From Salinibacterium sp. NK8237 (GTDB lineage Bacteria; Actinomycetota; Actinomycetes; Actinomycetales; Microbacteriaceae), in NCBI RefSeq assembly GCF_015864955.1, contig NZ_JADYWE010000001.1, positions 2,066,199 to 2,130,198 on the forward strand: a stretch of DNA of 64,000 bases, in the 5' to 3' direction. The notes below the pieces were generated by a model that ran no database searches, had not been told where the DNA came from, and was given only the letters and a program-made list of their open reading frames with translations. Made by a program: the position numbers and the translations under genes. Below, one piece after another: positions 51,787-60,723 of this stretch (the stretch's first letter is position 1; each line of letters begins with the position of its first letter).

Positions 51787-53369
51787 GATCGCACCTCGAC
51801 TTGTGTGTGGTTGAGCTGGTCGCGCAGTGCGAGAATCATCGCCGTGAGTCCGTGCCGATCTGCAGCACCAAAAGTGTAGAAGTCGGGTCGAATGAGCACG
51901 CTTTCGGCAGCGAGCGTCGTCAGCCAGCGCGCATAGGTTCCGTCGACCTCGGTGATTGTCGTGACATTCGGATGCTCGCCCGCGAGAGCCACGATCGTCA
52001 GTCCGAGAGCGCTAACGGCATCGACGGCTTCGGTATCGAGGGAGTCGTAGAGGTCGGCGTTGGCGAGCAACAGTATTGTTCCCGCGTAAAGATCGTCGAA
52101 GCGCGCGGTGCCGTCGTCCGTCGCGATGACGCCCTGCGGGGAAAGCTGGCCGCCGCCGGCACGGTGCAGGCCTGGGCCCAGTTGGGGAGCGGGAGGCGCT
52201 GGGGGAGTGTTGCCTTTGGCGAGTTCAGCCATCATCCGCTCATCTCGTTCAGCGGCCTCTGTGGGATCGGTAATGCAAATCACCCGACCGAGTTCGATCG
52301 AGAAATCGATGAATTCCCTAATGTGGGTGAGCCGTTCGGTGCCGTAGGTATCGAGCACCGCTTCGTTGGCTGTTCCGTTGAGTGTGGCGCTAAGTTTCCA
52401 GAACAGGTTCATGACATCGCGCAACCCTGCGCCGAGTCCTTGCCCCGCAAAGGGCGGCATGAGGTGTGCTGCGTCGCCCGCAAGCAGCACGTGACCGCGT
52501 CGCCATTCGGTGGCCCACCCTGCTTGGAAGGTATACACCGAGTGGCGTTCGAGTTCTGAATTGTCGGGACGGATGCCGAAAGGCTCGAGCAATTCCCACG
52601 CCCGTTCGGTCTTGTTGAGGGACTCGATCGTCTCGTGCGGGAGTCGCATGAACTCCCAACGCCGGCGACCGGGACCGCCGGGCACCATGGTGGCCGGGCG
52701 CGCAATGTCGCAGGTCTGAATGGCAACGTGGGGAAATTCCAGCGAGGGGTCGGGGATGACATCAACGACAAGCCAGTCGTAGAAGAATCCCATGTCGTGC
52801 CAGTCGATCTTGGCCCAGTGCCGCACGGTGCTGTTGGCGCCGTCGGCTCCGACCAGATAGCGGGAGGTGATGACCTGTTCCGCGTCTGAGCTGAGCTGAG
52901 TGAGGCGAGTGGAGACGACGTCTGTGTCGGAGATGACGTCGGCCGACCATCCACGAAGCACCGTCACTGTCGGCAACGACGTGAGCACTGCCTCCATGCG
53001 ATCTTCGAGTGCGGGCTGACTAAAGAAGTAGGTGTTGTACCAGCCGGATGAGCCGATGCCGCTCCAGTCGACTTCGACCAGACTCTCGCGATCAGCATTC
53101 CGCCACACGTACATATCGTCGTACGGTTCGGTGATCTCCGGGATGGTGTCGGGAGCGAGCCCGATGGACTGCAGAATGCGCGCGAACTCGAAATCGTGAG
53201 TTACGGCGCGAGGCAGCGGGTAGCCCTCGGTCTTGCGATCCGCGATCACAACACGGTGGCCTGCGCGGCCGAGTTGGATCGCCAAGAGCTTGCCCACAGG
53301 GCCTAGCCCCACGATCATGACGTCATAGGTATCGGTTGCCGCGTTTGGCGGCGTAGCTTCATTGCTCAC
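51783..53369 (-). CDS. FAD-dependent aromatic monooxygenase (MhpA/PheA/TfdB-like)
   Basis: The protein has 528 residues. The FAD-binding motif VGLGPVGKLLAIQLGRAG comes first, the DG motif YLVGADGANSTVR in the middle, and the GD motif HVLLAGDAAHLMPPFAGQG after it. A C-terminal thioredoxin-like domain (about 420-520) resembles that of phenol-hydroxylase/MhpA enzymes. It hydroxylates a phenolic or heteroaromatic substrate. It is the first gene of a three-gene operon divergent from a LIV-type importer, which fits uptake and hydroxylation of an aromatic acid. Confidence 0.88.
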   Translation of the reverse strand: MSNEATPPNAATDTYDVMIVGLGPVGKLLAIQLGRAGHRVVIADRKTEGYPLPRAVTHDFEFARILQSIGLAPDTIPEITEPYDDMYVWRNADRESLVEVDWSGIGSSGWYNTYFFSQPALEDRMEAVLTSLPTVTVLRGWSADVISDTDVVSTRLTQLSSDAEQVITSRYLVGADGANSTVRHWAKIDWHDMGFFYDWLVVDVIPDPSLEFPHVAIQTCDIARPATMVPGGPGRRRWEFMRLPHETIESLNKTERAWELLEPFGIRPDNSELERHSVYTFQAGWATEWRRGHVLLAGDAAHLMPPFAGQGLGAGLRDVMNLFWKLSATLNGTANEAVLDTYGTERLTHIREFIDFSIELGRVICITDPTEAAERDERMMAELAKGNTPPAPPAPQLGPGLHRAGGGQLSPQGVIATDDGTARFDDLYAGTILLLANADLYDSLDTEAVDAVSALGLTIVALAGEHPNVTTITEVDGTYARWLTTLAAESVLIRPDFYTFGAADRHGLTAMILALRDQLNHTQVEVRS

Positions 53370-53410
53370 GTCGCCGAGCCTAGAAGTTGTCCGAACGGGG
53401 TCTGAAGTTC

Positions 53411-53427
53411 TGTCCCGAAATACGGGA
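53411..53427. promoter_or_regulatory. Candidate IclR operator in the hydroxylase/transporter promoter
   Basis: TCCCGAAATACGGGA (53413-53427) is a perfect 5-bp dyad with 5-bp centre, preceded by TG. The heptamer TGTCCCG recurs at 60613 before the FAH gene. It lies between divergent starts at 53369 and 53508. Confidence 0.5.
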
Positions 53428-53507
53428 TGGAAAGTTGTTACCCCGCCGCGGGGGTTTGATTATGGGGTATCCCGTGCCACCCGGACCGCAATCAAAGGAG
53501 ATTCGCG

Positions 53508-54737
53508 ATGCACCACAGTTCTCGATTTAAGCGCTTGGCTGGCAGCCTCTCGCTCCTCACCGCAGCCACTCTTGTTCTCACTGGATGCTCGCCCATCGGA
53601 AGCGATTCCGGAGCGTCTGATTCCTCCGAACCGATTCGCATCGGCGCGACCGTTCCTCTGAGCGGCGTGCTCGCCGGGTTCGGCAGCTTTCTCCAGTGGG
53701 GCTACCAGCACGCGGTTGATGAGGTCAATGCCGACGGCGGCATCATGATCGATGGCGTTGCTCGTGAGGTTGAGCTCACGCTTGTCGACGACAAATCTGA
53801 CCCAGCCGAGGTCACCTCTGCGATCAAGACGCTTATTTCGTCCACCAACGTGGATGCTCTTCTGGGGTCGTGTACTCCTGACCTTGTTGTTCCCGGCGCG
53901 GTTGTCGCGGATGCCCAGGGCGTTCCTTATATCGGTGAGTGTGCGCCTATTGAGGTCTTCACTTCCGTGAAGGAGTGGACGTACGCGTGGGACATCTTCT
54001 TCTCGGTCGCCGATCAGGCCGTTGCCCCGTTCGAAGCTCTTGAATCGACGGGCACCGAAACCAACAAGCAAGTCTTCATCCTTCACGACAATGGCCCCGA
54101 TGGTCAGGCCATCGGAAATGACATTTGGCCCGTTGTTGCTGAGGAGCAGGGGTACACGGTTGCGGGAAACATTGAGTTCCCCGATGACAACACTGACTTC
54201 TCTGCTGCAATTCAGAAGGCTAAGGAATCGGGCGCAGACATCGTACTGATTTCGTCGACGACGCCTGCCGCGATCTCCATCCGCAAGCAGATGGCGGCGA
54301 TTGGGTGGACTCCTAAGGTCATCGTGTCGGAGAAGGGCGCCGAGCCGGTGCAATACGCCGAAGCGCTTGGCGACCTCGCCGACGGCGTGATCGTGGGGGC
54401 CTACTGGGATTCCTCGTTCGATTACCCGGGAGCAGAAGACTTGAAGGAAGCTTTCGAGTCAGAGACCGGCCTCACGTCGAGCCAGCACATCGCCGATAGC
54501 TACTCGGCAGCAATGGTGCTCATGGATGCCATTGCCGCAGCGGGAACGCTCGACAAGGACGCCATCAACGAGGCCATCGGGCAGACCGACGCAATCTATG
54601 CCGTTGGTCCGGTGAAGTTTGACGACCAGCATGCAGCGAAGATCCCTGTGGTCTCGTCGCAGTGGCAAGACGGTGTTCCGGTCATTGTGTGGCCTGAGGA
54701 TCAGACTACGGGCGAGCTCCTCTTCCCTGTTCCCTAA
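53508..54737 (+). CDS. LIV-type ABC substrate-binding lipoprotein
   Basis: The protein has 409 residues with lipobox LTGC (Cys27) and AAAGGAG before the ATG. The mature domain follows the branched-chain amino-acid/HAAT family (IRIGATVPLSGVLAGFG, FILHDNGPDGQAIGND, LISSTTPAAISIRKQM). It is the first gene of a transporter operon that also encodes permeases and a fused ATPase. Aromatic acids are common ligands of LIV-type systems beside hydroxylases, and that is the likely role here. Confidence 0.88.
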   Translation: MHHSSRFKRLAGSLSLLTAATLVLTGCSPIGSDSGASDSSEPIRIGATVPLSGVLAGFGSFLQWGYQHAVDEVNADGGIMIDGVAREVELTLVDDKSDPAEVTSAIKTLISSTNVDALLGSCTPDLVVPGAVVADAQGVPYIGECAPIEVFTSVKEWTYAWDIFFSVADQAVAPFEALESTGTETNKQVFILHDNGPDGQAIGNDIWPVVAEEQGYTVAGNIEFPDDNTDFSAAIQKAKESGADIVLISSTTPAAISIRKQMAAIGWTPKVIVSEKGAEPVQYAEALGDLADGVIVGAYWDSSFDYPGAEDLKEAFESETGLTSSQHIADSYSAAMVLMDAIAAAGTLDKDAINEAIGQTDAIYAVGPVKFDDQHAAKIPVVSSQWQDGVPVIVWPEDQTTGELLFPVP

Positions 54738-54751
54738 CACTGATGTTCGCG

Positions 54752-54777
54752 GGGGCCGACAGCGTGCTGTCGGCCCC
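54752..54777 (+). promoter_or_regulatory. Perfect stem-loop between binding protein and permease genes
   Basis: GGGGCCGACAGC and GCTGTCGGCCCC pair over 12 bp with a 2-nt centre, 15 bp after the binding-protein stop. No T-tract follows, so it may be a processing or stability element giving more binding protein than permease. Confidence 0.7.
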
Positions 54778-54797
54778 ACCCTCACCCCTACGACGAT

Positions 54798-55694
54798 GTG
54801 GACTCTTGGATGAACTCGATCGACCCGGTTGGACTGGCAAATACAGTCTTCGGCGGGGCCCTGCTTGGCGGGCTCATCGCCCTCAGTGCCGTGGGACTTT
54901 CCCTGGTGCTGGGTGTGATGAAGCTGGTCAACCTCGTTCACGGCCAGATCGTCGTGCTCGGTGCCTTCCTCGCCTACTATCTCTCCGCGTTCTGGGGGAT
55001 CAGTCCTCTGCTCGCACTACCGATCGTGTTTGTGCTCGGCTTCGCGCTGACCGCCCCAATTCAGCATTTCATCCTTGCGCCTGTCGCTCGCCACGGTGAA
55101 GAGGCCGGGCTCCTCACTACCTTTGCTCTCGCGATCATTCTCGAGAATGTGTTCATCCGGCTGTTCTCGGGCGATAGCCGCTCGCTCGATACGGCGTTCA
55201 GCCGCGAAACAATCGCAATCGGGCCGATCAACCTGCCGACGATCTATCTCATCGGTTTCGTCATCTCCCTCGCGGTCTGTGTCGCCGTGTCGGCGCTCGT
55301 CACCCGCACGTCGTTCGGGCGCTCTTTGCGGGCCAGTTCTGAAGATCCCATTTCTGCCGCCATCGTCGGCATCCATGTGAGCCGCGTTCGGTGGGGAACA
55401 TTCGCCTTGAACGGTGGCCTCTCGGCCCTCGGTGGTGTCCTGATCGCTCTGTGCTTTTCGTTCACGCCGTCCTCCGGTTCCGAATATCTCCTCACCGCCT
55501 TCACGATCATCGTGCTCGGTGGGCTCGGCAACATCATGGGCACCTTTGTCGGCGGCATTGCTCTCGGGGTCTTGCAATCGATGGGGGCGTACTTCCTCGG
55601 TGACGGCTACCGCACCTTTGTCGGGCTCATCATGCTCATCATCCTTTTGGCTCTCGCGCCCAACGGAATTCTCAAGTGGAGGCGCTCCTCGTGA
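54798..55694 (+). CDS. LIV-type ABC transporter permease LivH-like
   Basis: The protein has 298 residues, about eight membrane segments, with the LivH pattern GLSLVLGVMKLVNLVHGQIVVLGAFLAYY and FGRSLRASSEDPISAAIVGI. Starts GTG 54798 or ATG 54810 are both in frame, neither with a strong ribosome-binding site. It precedes the LivM-like gene with a 4-bp overlap. Confidence 0.88.
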   Translation: MDSWMNSIDPVGLANTVFGGALLGGLIALSAVGLSLVLGVMKLVNLVHGQIVVLGAFLAYYLSAFWGISPLLALPIVFVLGFALTAPIQHFILAPVARHGEEAGLLTTFALAIILENVFIRLFSGDSRSLDTAFSRETIAIGPINLPTIYLIGFVISLAVCVAVSALVTRTSFGRSLRASSEDPISAAIVGIHVSRVRWGTFALNGGLSALGGVLIALCFSFTPSSGSEYLLTAFTIIVLGGLGNIMGTFVGGIALGVLQSMGAYFLGDGYRTFVGLIMLIILLALAPNGILKWRRSS

Positions 55695-56659
55695 AAAAGG
55701 GACTATCAGTCGTCATGAGTCGCATCGCGACCCCGGCACGCGTCGGTCGACGAGACTTCATCGTTGTTGTGGCGTTGGCTGCGATCGCATTCTTTATTCC
55801 CTACGTGGCTGGCACTTACCAGCAGGAGGTTGGCTTTCGCATCCTCCAGCTTGGCGCACTAGCGGCAGCCTGGAACATTGCCGCTGGCTACACCGGCCTT
55901 GTCTCCCTCGGCTCCGCTGGCTTCTTCGGCATCGGCGTTTACACGATGGCGATGGCCAGCAACGCTGGACTTCCGATCGTGCTGTGCGTGGTGCTGGCCG
56001 CCGTGCTCGCCAGCATCTTCGCGATCATCGTCAGCCCCGCGCTCTTCCGGCTTCGTGGCCTGTACTTTACGGTCGGCACGCTTGCGCTCGCCGAAGCGTT
56101 GAGAATCTTCGTCGTCAACAGTCCGTGGTTCGGTGGCCAAGCCGGCATCTACCTCACCGCTAAAGCGTTCACGGCATACGACCTCTATTGGATCGGTCTC
56201 ATCGTCGCCGTAGTCATCGCGGTGTGCGTCCTCTTTCTCTTGCGCAGCCGCTGGTCGTACCGCATGCAGGCTGTGCGAGACGATGAGGATGTCGCCAGCC
56301 AGCTAGGCGTGCGCACGTACCGCACCAAGTTGTGGGCCTTCGGCCTCTCGGGCGCGCTTATCGCGGTGGTCGGGTCGATTCAGGCGCTCAACCAGGGGAT
56401 CGTGCAACCGAACAGTGGCTTCGGCATGGGGTGGACCATCGAGATCGTCTCTGTCGCCATCATCGGCGGCATGGGAACGAAGGTGGGGCCGTGGATTGGC
56501 GCTATCTTCATCGTCTTACTTGGCGAATACCTCATCCAATTTCCTGAAATTCACTTGGCTGTGGTTGGCGTTGTGTTGCTCTTGGTCATTCGGTTTATGC
56601 CGAATGGAATCTGGGGCACTCTCACTCTGGCGCTGCAAAAAGATAGGAACTTCTCGTGA
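55691..56659 (+). CDS. LIV-type ABC transporter permease LivM-like
   Basis: The protein has about 322 residues from GTG 55691 (GGAGG 8 nt upstream; GTGA overlaps the LivH stop). Ten membrane segments and the LivM blocks AAAWNIAAGYTGLVSLGSAGFFGIG, RLRGLYFTVGTLALAEALRI and IEIVSVAIIGGMGTKVGPWIGA are present. It overlaps the ATPase gene by 4 bp. Confidence 0.88.
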   Translation: MKKGLSVVMSRIATPARVGRRDFIVVVALAAIAFFIPYVAGTYQQEVGFRILQLGALAAAWNIAAGYTGLVSLGSAGFFGIGVYTMAMASNAGLPIVLCVVLAAVLASIFAIIVSPALFRLRGLYFTVGTLALAEALRIFVVNSPWFGGQAGIYLTAKAFTAYDLYWIGLIVAVVIAVCVLFLLRSRWSYRMQAVRDDEDVASQLGVRTYRTKLWAFGLSGALIAVVGSIQALNQGIVQPNSGFGMGWTIEIVSVAIIGGMGTKVGPWIGAIFIVLLGEYLIQFPEIHLAVVGVVLLLVIRFMPNGIWGTLTLALQKDRNFS

Positions 56660-58179
56660 CCGCGGTATTGCAGCTCGAATCCATTACCAAGTCGTATGGC
56701 GGGGTGCGTGCTCTTGACGACCTCAGCATTTCGGTGGCGCCAGGCGAAGTCTTGGGGGTTATCGGGCCAAACGGCGCGGGAAAGAGCACGTTGATTGGCG
56801 TGATCGGTGGGGCGCTGACGCCCAATGCGGGTTCTGTTACCTATGACGGTCGCGACGTTAGTCGGCTCAGTTCGGCTGATCGGGCGCGCTCCGGTATCGG
56901 TCGCACGTACCAAATTCCGCGACCTTTTACACGGATGACGGTCGGCGACAACGTGCGCTTGGCGGCTACCAACTCCGGTCATCACATTTCGCAGCGGGAT
57001 CTCGAGCCGTTTGTGGCTGACATTCTTGATCGCCTTGGGCTTGGTCCTTTTGCTCATGAGGCGGCAGGCAAGTTGCCTCTCTTGCGGCGTAAACGCCTCG
57101 AACTAGCGCGTGCGTTGGCTTTGAAGCCTCGGTTGTTACTGCTCGATGAGATCGGTGCCGGTCTGGTGCGCAGCGAGACTGAGGAACTCATCTCGATCAT
57201 TCAGAGTTTGCGCACCGAGGTTGAGTCGATGGTGCTCATTGAACACGTGATGGATGTCATCTCTAGTTGCTGCGACCGCACTGCTGTTCTCGACTTCGGC
57301 AAGCTGGTGACGGTTGACGAGACGGCAAAGGTTCTGGCGGACCCCGTCGTGGCATCGCTCTATTTGGGCTCAGCCGCGGGCAGCGCTGAGCACGCACCAG
57401 TGGATGAGGGCAAGCAGGCCACGATTCGGGAGTCTCTGAAGTCACTCGTGAGCGTCGCCGAATCGCGATCAGAATCCGCACTGCTTTCCGTTGACGATAT
57501 CTGGGTGCGCTACGGCGGGCTGAACGCGTTGAAGGGCGTTTCTCTTCACGTAATGCCCGGTGAGTGTGTGGCGCTTCTTGGCGCAAACGGTGCGGGTAAA
57601 ACGACGTTGGCTCGTTCGCTGGCCGGCGCTGTTCCGCTTACTTCAGGAGAGGTCTCCTTCGCCGGTCAATCCATTTCAGGGCTTCGGCCCGATGAGGTGA
57701 CGGCGCTAGGAATCGCACAGTGCATGGAGGGTCGCAAGATCTTCGGAACGCTTTCGATCGAAGAGAACCTGATTGCGGGCGGTCTTGGCGCATCGAAGAA
57801 GATCAAGGCCGAGCGGCTCGAAGCTGTTTATTCGATTTTTCCCATCTTGAAGCAGCGTCGAAAGAACTCCGGCACTGCGCTTTCTGGCGGTCAGCAGCAG
57901 ATGCTTGCTATTGGCCGAGCCCTGATGTCGGCACCGTCGCTCGTGGTCTTTGACGAGATCTCGCTGGGGCTTTCACCGATCGCCGTTGATGACGTTTATC
58001 AAGCACTCGGGGCGATTCGGGATTCCGGAGTGGCGATGATTGTCGTCGAGCAGAGCGTGGATCGGGCGTTGGCTATTGCGGACCGCGCGATGGTGCTCAG
58101 CCAGGGGGAGGTCACTCTCGAGGGCAAGCCAGCAGAGCTGCTAGCCGACAAGCGATTGCTGACGAGCTACCTCGGGTGA
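56656..58179 (+). CDS. Fused LivG-LivF-type ABC ATPase
   Basis: The protein has 507 residues with two nucleotide-binding domains. Domain 1 (1-250, LivG-like) has Walker A GPNGAGKST and Walker B LLLLDEIGAG. Its signature is the odd LPLLRRKRLELARAL instead of a SGG(Q)-type motif. Domain 2 (270-507, LivF-like) has Walker A GANGAGKTT, LSGGQQQMLAIGRAL and VVFDEISLGL. A linker of about 20 residues joins them. Such fusion is uncommon among LIV systems, which usually use two genes. Confidence 0.88.
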   Translation: MTAVLQLESITKSYGGVRALDDLSISVAPGEVLGVIGPNGAGKSTLIGVIGGALTPNAGSVTYDGRDVSRLSSADRARSGIGRTYQIPRPFTRMTVGDNVRLAATNSGHHISQRDLEPFVADILDRLGLGPFAHEAAGKLPLLRRKRLELARALALKPRLLLLDEIGAGLVRSETEELISIIQSLRTEVESMVLIEHVMDVISSCCDRTAVLDFGKLVTVDETAKVLADPVVASLYLGSAAGSAEHAPVDEGKQATIRESLKSLVSVAESRSESALLSVDDIWVRYGGLNALKGVSLHVMPGECVALLGANGAGKTTLARSLAGAVPLTSGEVSFAGQSISGLRPDEVTALGIAQCMEGRKIFGTLSIEENLIAGGLGASKKIKAERLEAVYSIFPILKQRRKNSGTALSGGQQQMLAIGRALMSAPSLVVFDEISLGLSPIAVDDVYQALGAIRDSGVAMIVVEQSVDRALAIADRAMVLSQGEVTLEGKPAELLADKRLLTSYLG

Positions 58180-58204
58180 CCGAAGGTAGCGCCGGGGCGC
58201 CGAG

Positions 58205-58963
58205 TTAGCTGGCGGGCGAGACAGCGCGAGCTTCGAAAAGAATGCTTCGCGTATCGACGCTGCCTTGCAAGCGCGTCAAGCGTTCGACAAAGAGCTTGCT
58301 GAGCACATCGAATCGTTCGGTCGGTGCAACGATAGCGACGGCCTGAGAAACACCAGCAGAGTTCTGGATGCACGTGGCAACGGCAGAAATCCCGACGTCC
58401 CGTTCTTCGCGGTCGAATGCCAAGTTGTTCGCGCGCACTTCAGCGAGTTCGGCAATGAACTGGTCGATGTCGGTGATGGTTTTGTTGGTGTGGGCAGTGA
58501 GTATCTCCGGAAGCACTTCGCGTACTTTCCAGTCGGGAAGTTGTGCGAGCAGTACTTTGCCGATGCAGCTGCCGTGCAGCGAGAAGCTCTTGCCCACTTG
58601 GGTGACGGCATGCATTCGGGCAGTCGATGACACTTGATCCACGACGACCACTTCACGACCGCTAAAGATGGCGAGTTCGACGTTCTCGTTCACCGCGCGG
58701 GCCAGCGAGGTGAGCACGGGACGCATGCCAGCGACGAGCTGCAGGTGGCTGTTCATCCCGAATTTTAATACTCCCGGGCCGAGTGAGTACCCGCCGGCGG
58801 GAGAGGTACGAATGACGAAGCACTCGCGTTCGAGTTCTTGAATGATGCGATGCACGCTGGAGCGGGGCAGCCCGCTGCGCTGCGAGAGATCGGTGAGAGA
58901 CAGCTGTCCGCGGCCCTCGGCGACGATATTCAGAAGTGTGGTGGCCCGCCCAAAAATAGACAT
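58205..58963 (-). CDS. IclR-family regulator
   Basis: The protein has 252 residues from ATG 58963, which shares its base A with the upstream stop (TGATG). The helix-turn-helix LSLTDLSQRSGLPRSSVHRII is clear and the IclR effector domain follows (FSLHGSCIGKVLLAQLP, DREERDVGISAVA). IclR proteins with this effector domain often govern aromatic-acid catabolism. The TGTCCCG elements at 53411 and 60613 are its likely targets. Confidence 0.9.
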   Translation of the reverse strand: MSIFGRATTLLNIVAEGRGQLSLTDLSQRSGLPRSSVHRIIQELERECFVIRTSPAGGYSLGPGVLKFGMNSHLQLVAGMRPVLTSLARAVNENVELAIFSGREVVVVDQVSSTARMHAVTQVGKSFSLHGSCIGKVLLAQLPDWKVREVLPEILTAHTNKTITDIDQFIAELAEVRANNLAFDREERDVGISAVATCIQNSAGVSQAVAIVAPTERFDVLSKLFVERLTRLQGSVDTRSILFEARAVSPAS

Positions 58964-59349
58964 CAGCCGACCGGCCAGCTTCGGGTGACAACGAGGGAAT
59001 CGACCGCCCAGTGGCTTTCGTGGCGAGAAAATGCCATTTCGTACTCTCCCATCGTCGTCAAGAGCGGGGCGGGCGTGAATTCCCACCGCGTGTATAGCGC
59101 TGTTGCTGAGTATCCCAGTACAACCTTGGTAACGCGAACGTTGGTGATGATGTGGCGGTGGCTGTTGGGCTTTCCCCAGAGCTCGGAGTACAGCTCCGTC
59201 AATTGTTCCGAGCCAGCCACGGTGCGCTGAGGAAAACTGACGGTGGCATTCTGAAAGAACTTCAGAGCGGCGGGAATATCTTTGGCGTCAGCAATGGCGC
59301 CGTACTTATAGAGCAATTCTTCGGCTGCTGAACGGATGTCGTCACTCAT
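58963..59349 (-). CDS. SnoaL-like/NTF2-fold small protein
   Basis: The protein has 128 residues from ATG 59349. The pattern (YKYGAIADAKDIPAALKFF, TVAGSEQLTELYSELWG, HRHIITNVRVTKVVLGYSATAL) is that of SnoaL-like NTF2-fold enzymes, often isomerases, lyases or accessory oxygenase subunits. It overlaps the DUF3500 gene by 8 bp and the IclR gene by 1 bp, so the three form an operon. Its reaction is not known. Confidence 0.7.
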   Translation of the reverse strand: MSDDIRSAAEELLYKYGAIADAKDIPAALKFFQNATVSFPQRTVAGSEQLTELYSELWGKPNSHRHIITNVRVTKVVLGYSATALYTRWEFTPAPLLTTMGEYEMAFSRHESHWAVDSLVVTRSWPVG

Positions 59350-60568
59350 GCGAGCTCTCATAGCCACGAAGCAGTGCCCGTCCGTAGTCGTTGCCATTGG
59401 GAGTGCGAACAATGGTGTGGATGTGGAACGGCGCCGGTTCTGAATTCTTCAGGAAGACTCCGCAGTGGTGGTCGAGTTCGAAAATCACCACAGGGCTCTG
59501 TACTCGGATGTAGAAAACGTCGTCGGGCCCGGTGCCACCGATCCAAGAGATCCAGGTGTCGTCGAAGTGGCTTTCGATCTCCTGCTGGCGGGCACGTGCC
59601 GGCCCTTCTGGCAGGTAGTCGACGAATTCGTGAACGAGGGCGCGAAGGGATTCACGCGCTGCTGAGTCAAGTTCGGTGACCCGCAGGCCTTCATAGGGGA
59701 TGACCCGATTGTCCTGAAACGCTCCAGCCAAATGGCGTTCGTCGCCCGGATGGATGCGCCCGGCTGGCATCGCGGGGTCGACCATTTCTTCGAACAGCAC
59801 CGCAGTGTCTCGCTGCTGCGGCGTGAGCGCTGCCATAAGCGCGCGGGCGCGGCTGACGCGAGGCATGAGAGCTGGGTCATCGGTGACTTCGAGTTTGTCG
59901 GGCTCAGCGCCAAAGAAGATGGGGGAGATGACGAGTTGATTGTTGACGATCGCGCAGTTGAGTGCGAGGTGGTGTCCAAAGATTTGCCACCCCCACGGTT
60001 CCGTGAGCGATGGCGTTCCGTAGATGGCCATGTTGTAGCTGAACTCGTTCATGATTCCGTCCAACCCGGTGAGTTTCCCGAGATAGCCGTTGATGTTCAT
60101 GAGTTTTTTCGCGAGGGCTGCTCCGCGGGCACTGAGCGTTGCGTCGAGCAGCCCGAGGAGTGCTTCGCGTGCGCGTGGCTCAAGGAATTCTAGACGAAGG
60201 CCGGTGTCATGCTGCATGAACTCAGGGTTGGCCCACGACTGCCACTCGACGGCATCCACCGAGTACTGCAGGGTTTCTCGCTCTAAGGGTGTGAGTGTCG
60301 CGAGGGCGGCCACGGCGGCGTTCATCATGGCTTCGGCCGGGGCGCCGTTGGGTTCAAGGGGATAGAGGTCGGGGATGATTGTCCCGTCGGAGGTGACTCC
60401 CACGAACTCGTTGAGGTATAGCGGCTCCCAGCCGCGAATCAGACCGCCAGTGAAAGCATCACGCTTCGCGGCTTCCCGGTAGGAGTAGGCATCGAGCCCT
60501 TTGAGACCAGCGATACGTTCATCGTTGGACGGGTACAGGTATCGCCGGAAACCAGCGTCTTCGCTCAT
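59342..60568 (-). CDS. DUF3500 domain protein
   Basis: The protein has 408 residues from ATG 60568. DUF3500 features seen are LYLNEFVGVTSDGTIIPDLYPL, EPWGWQIFGHHLALNC, SPIFFGAEPD and a late DHHCGVFLKN. The family is found in diverse bacteria and eukaryotes without a settled reaction; conserved His/Asp/Glu clusters suggest a metal-dependent enzyme, perhaps a hydrolase. It heads the operon with the SnoaL-like protein and IclR. Confidence 0.85.
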   Translation of the reverse strand: MSEDAGFRRYLYPSNDERIAGLKGLDAYSYREAAKRDAFTGGLIRGWEPLYLNEFVGVTSDGTIIPDLYPLEPNGAPAEAMMNAAVAALATLTPLERETLQYSVDAVEWQSWANPEFMQHDTGLRLEFLEPRAREALLGLLDATLSARGAALAKKLMNINGYLGKLTGLDGIMNEFSYNMAIYGTPSLTEPWGWQIFGHHLALNCAIVNNQLVISPIFFGAEPDKLEVTDDPALMPRVSRARALMAALTPQQRDTAVLFEEMVDPAMPAGRIHPGDERHLAGAFQDNRVIPYEGLRVTELDSAARESLRALVHEFVDYLPEGPARARQQEIESHFDDTWISWIGGTGPDDVFYIRVQSPVVIFELDHHCGVFLKNSEPAPFHIHTIVRTPNGNDYGRALLRGYESSHE

Positions 60569-60612
60569 CACGTCGTTATTGAAACACACCGCGCCCGGGC
60601 TGATATAGGAGG

Positions 60613-60631
60613 TGTCCCGTGAAATGAGACA
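60613..60631. promoter_or_regulatory. Candidate IclR operator in the DUF3500/FAH promoter
   Basis: TGTCCCGTGAAATGAGACA is a partial dyad (6 of 8 arm pairs standard, one G-T) that shares TGTCCCG with the site at 53411. It lies between the divergent genes starting at 60568 and 60724. Confidence 0.4.
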
Positions 60632-60723
60632 CGCAGTTGACCGGTGAGCGTGGGGAGTTCAGGATCAATGCCAGCAGAGCTGCTGTGGGTTGGCTCTGCA
60701 TCAATTGCAGAGGATGACACCGC

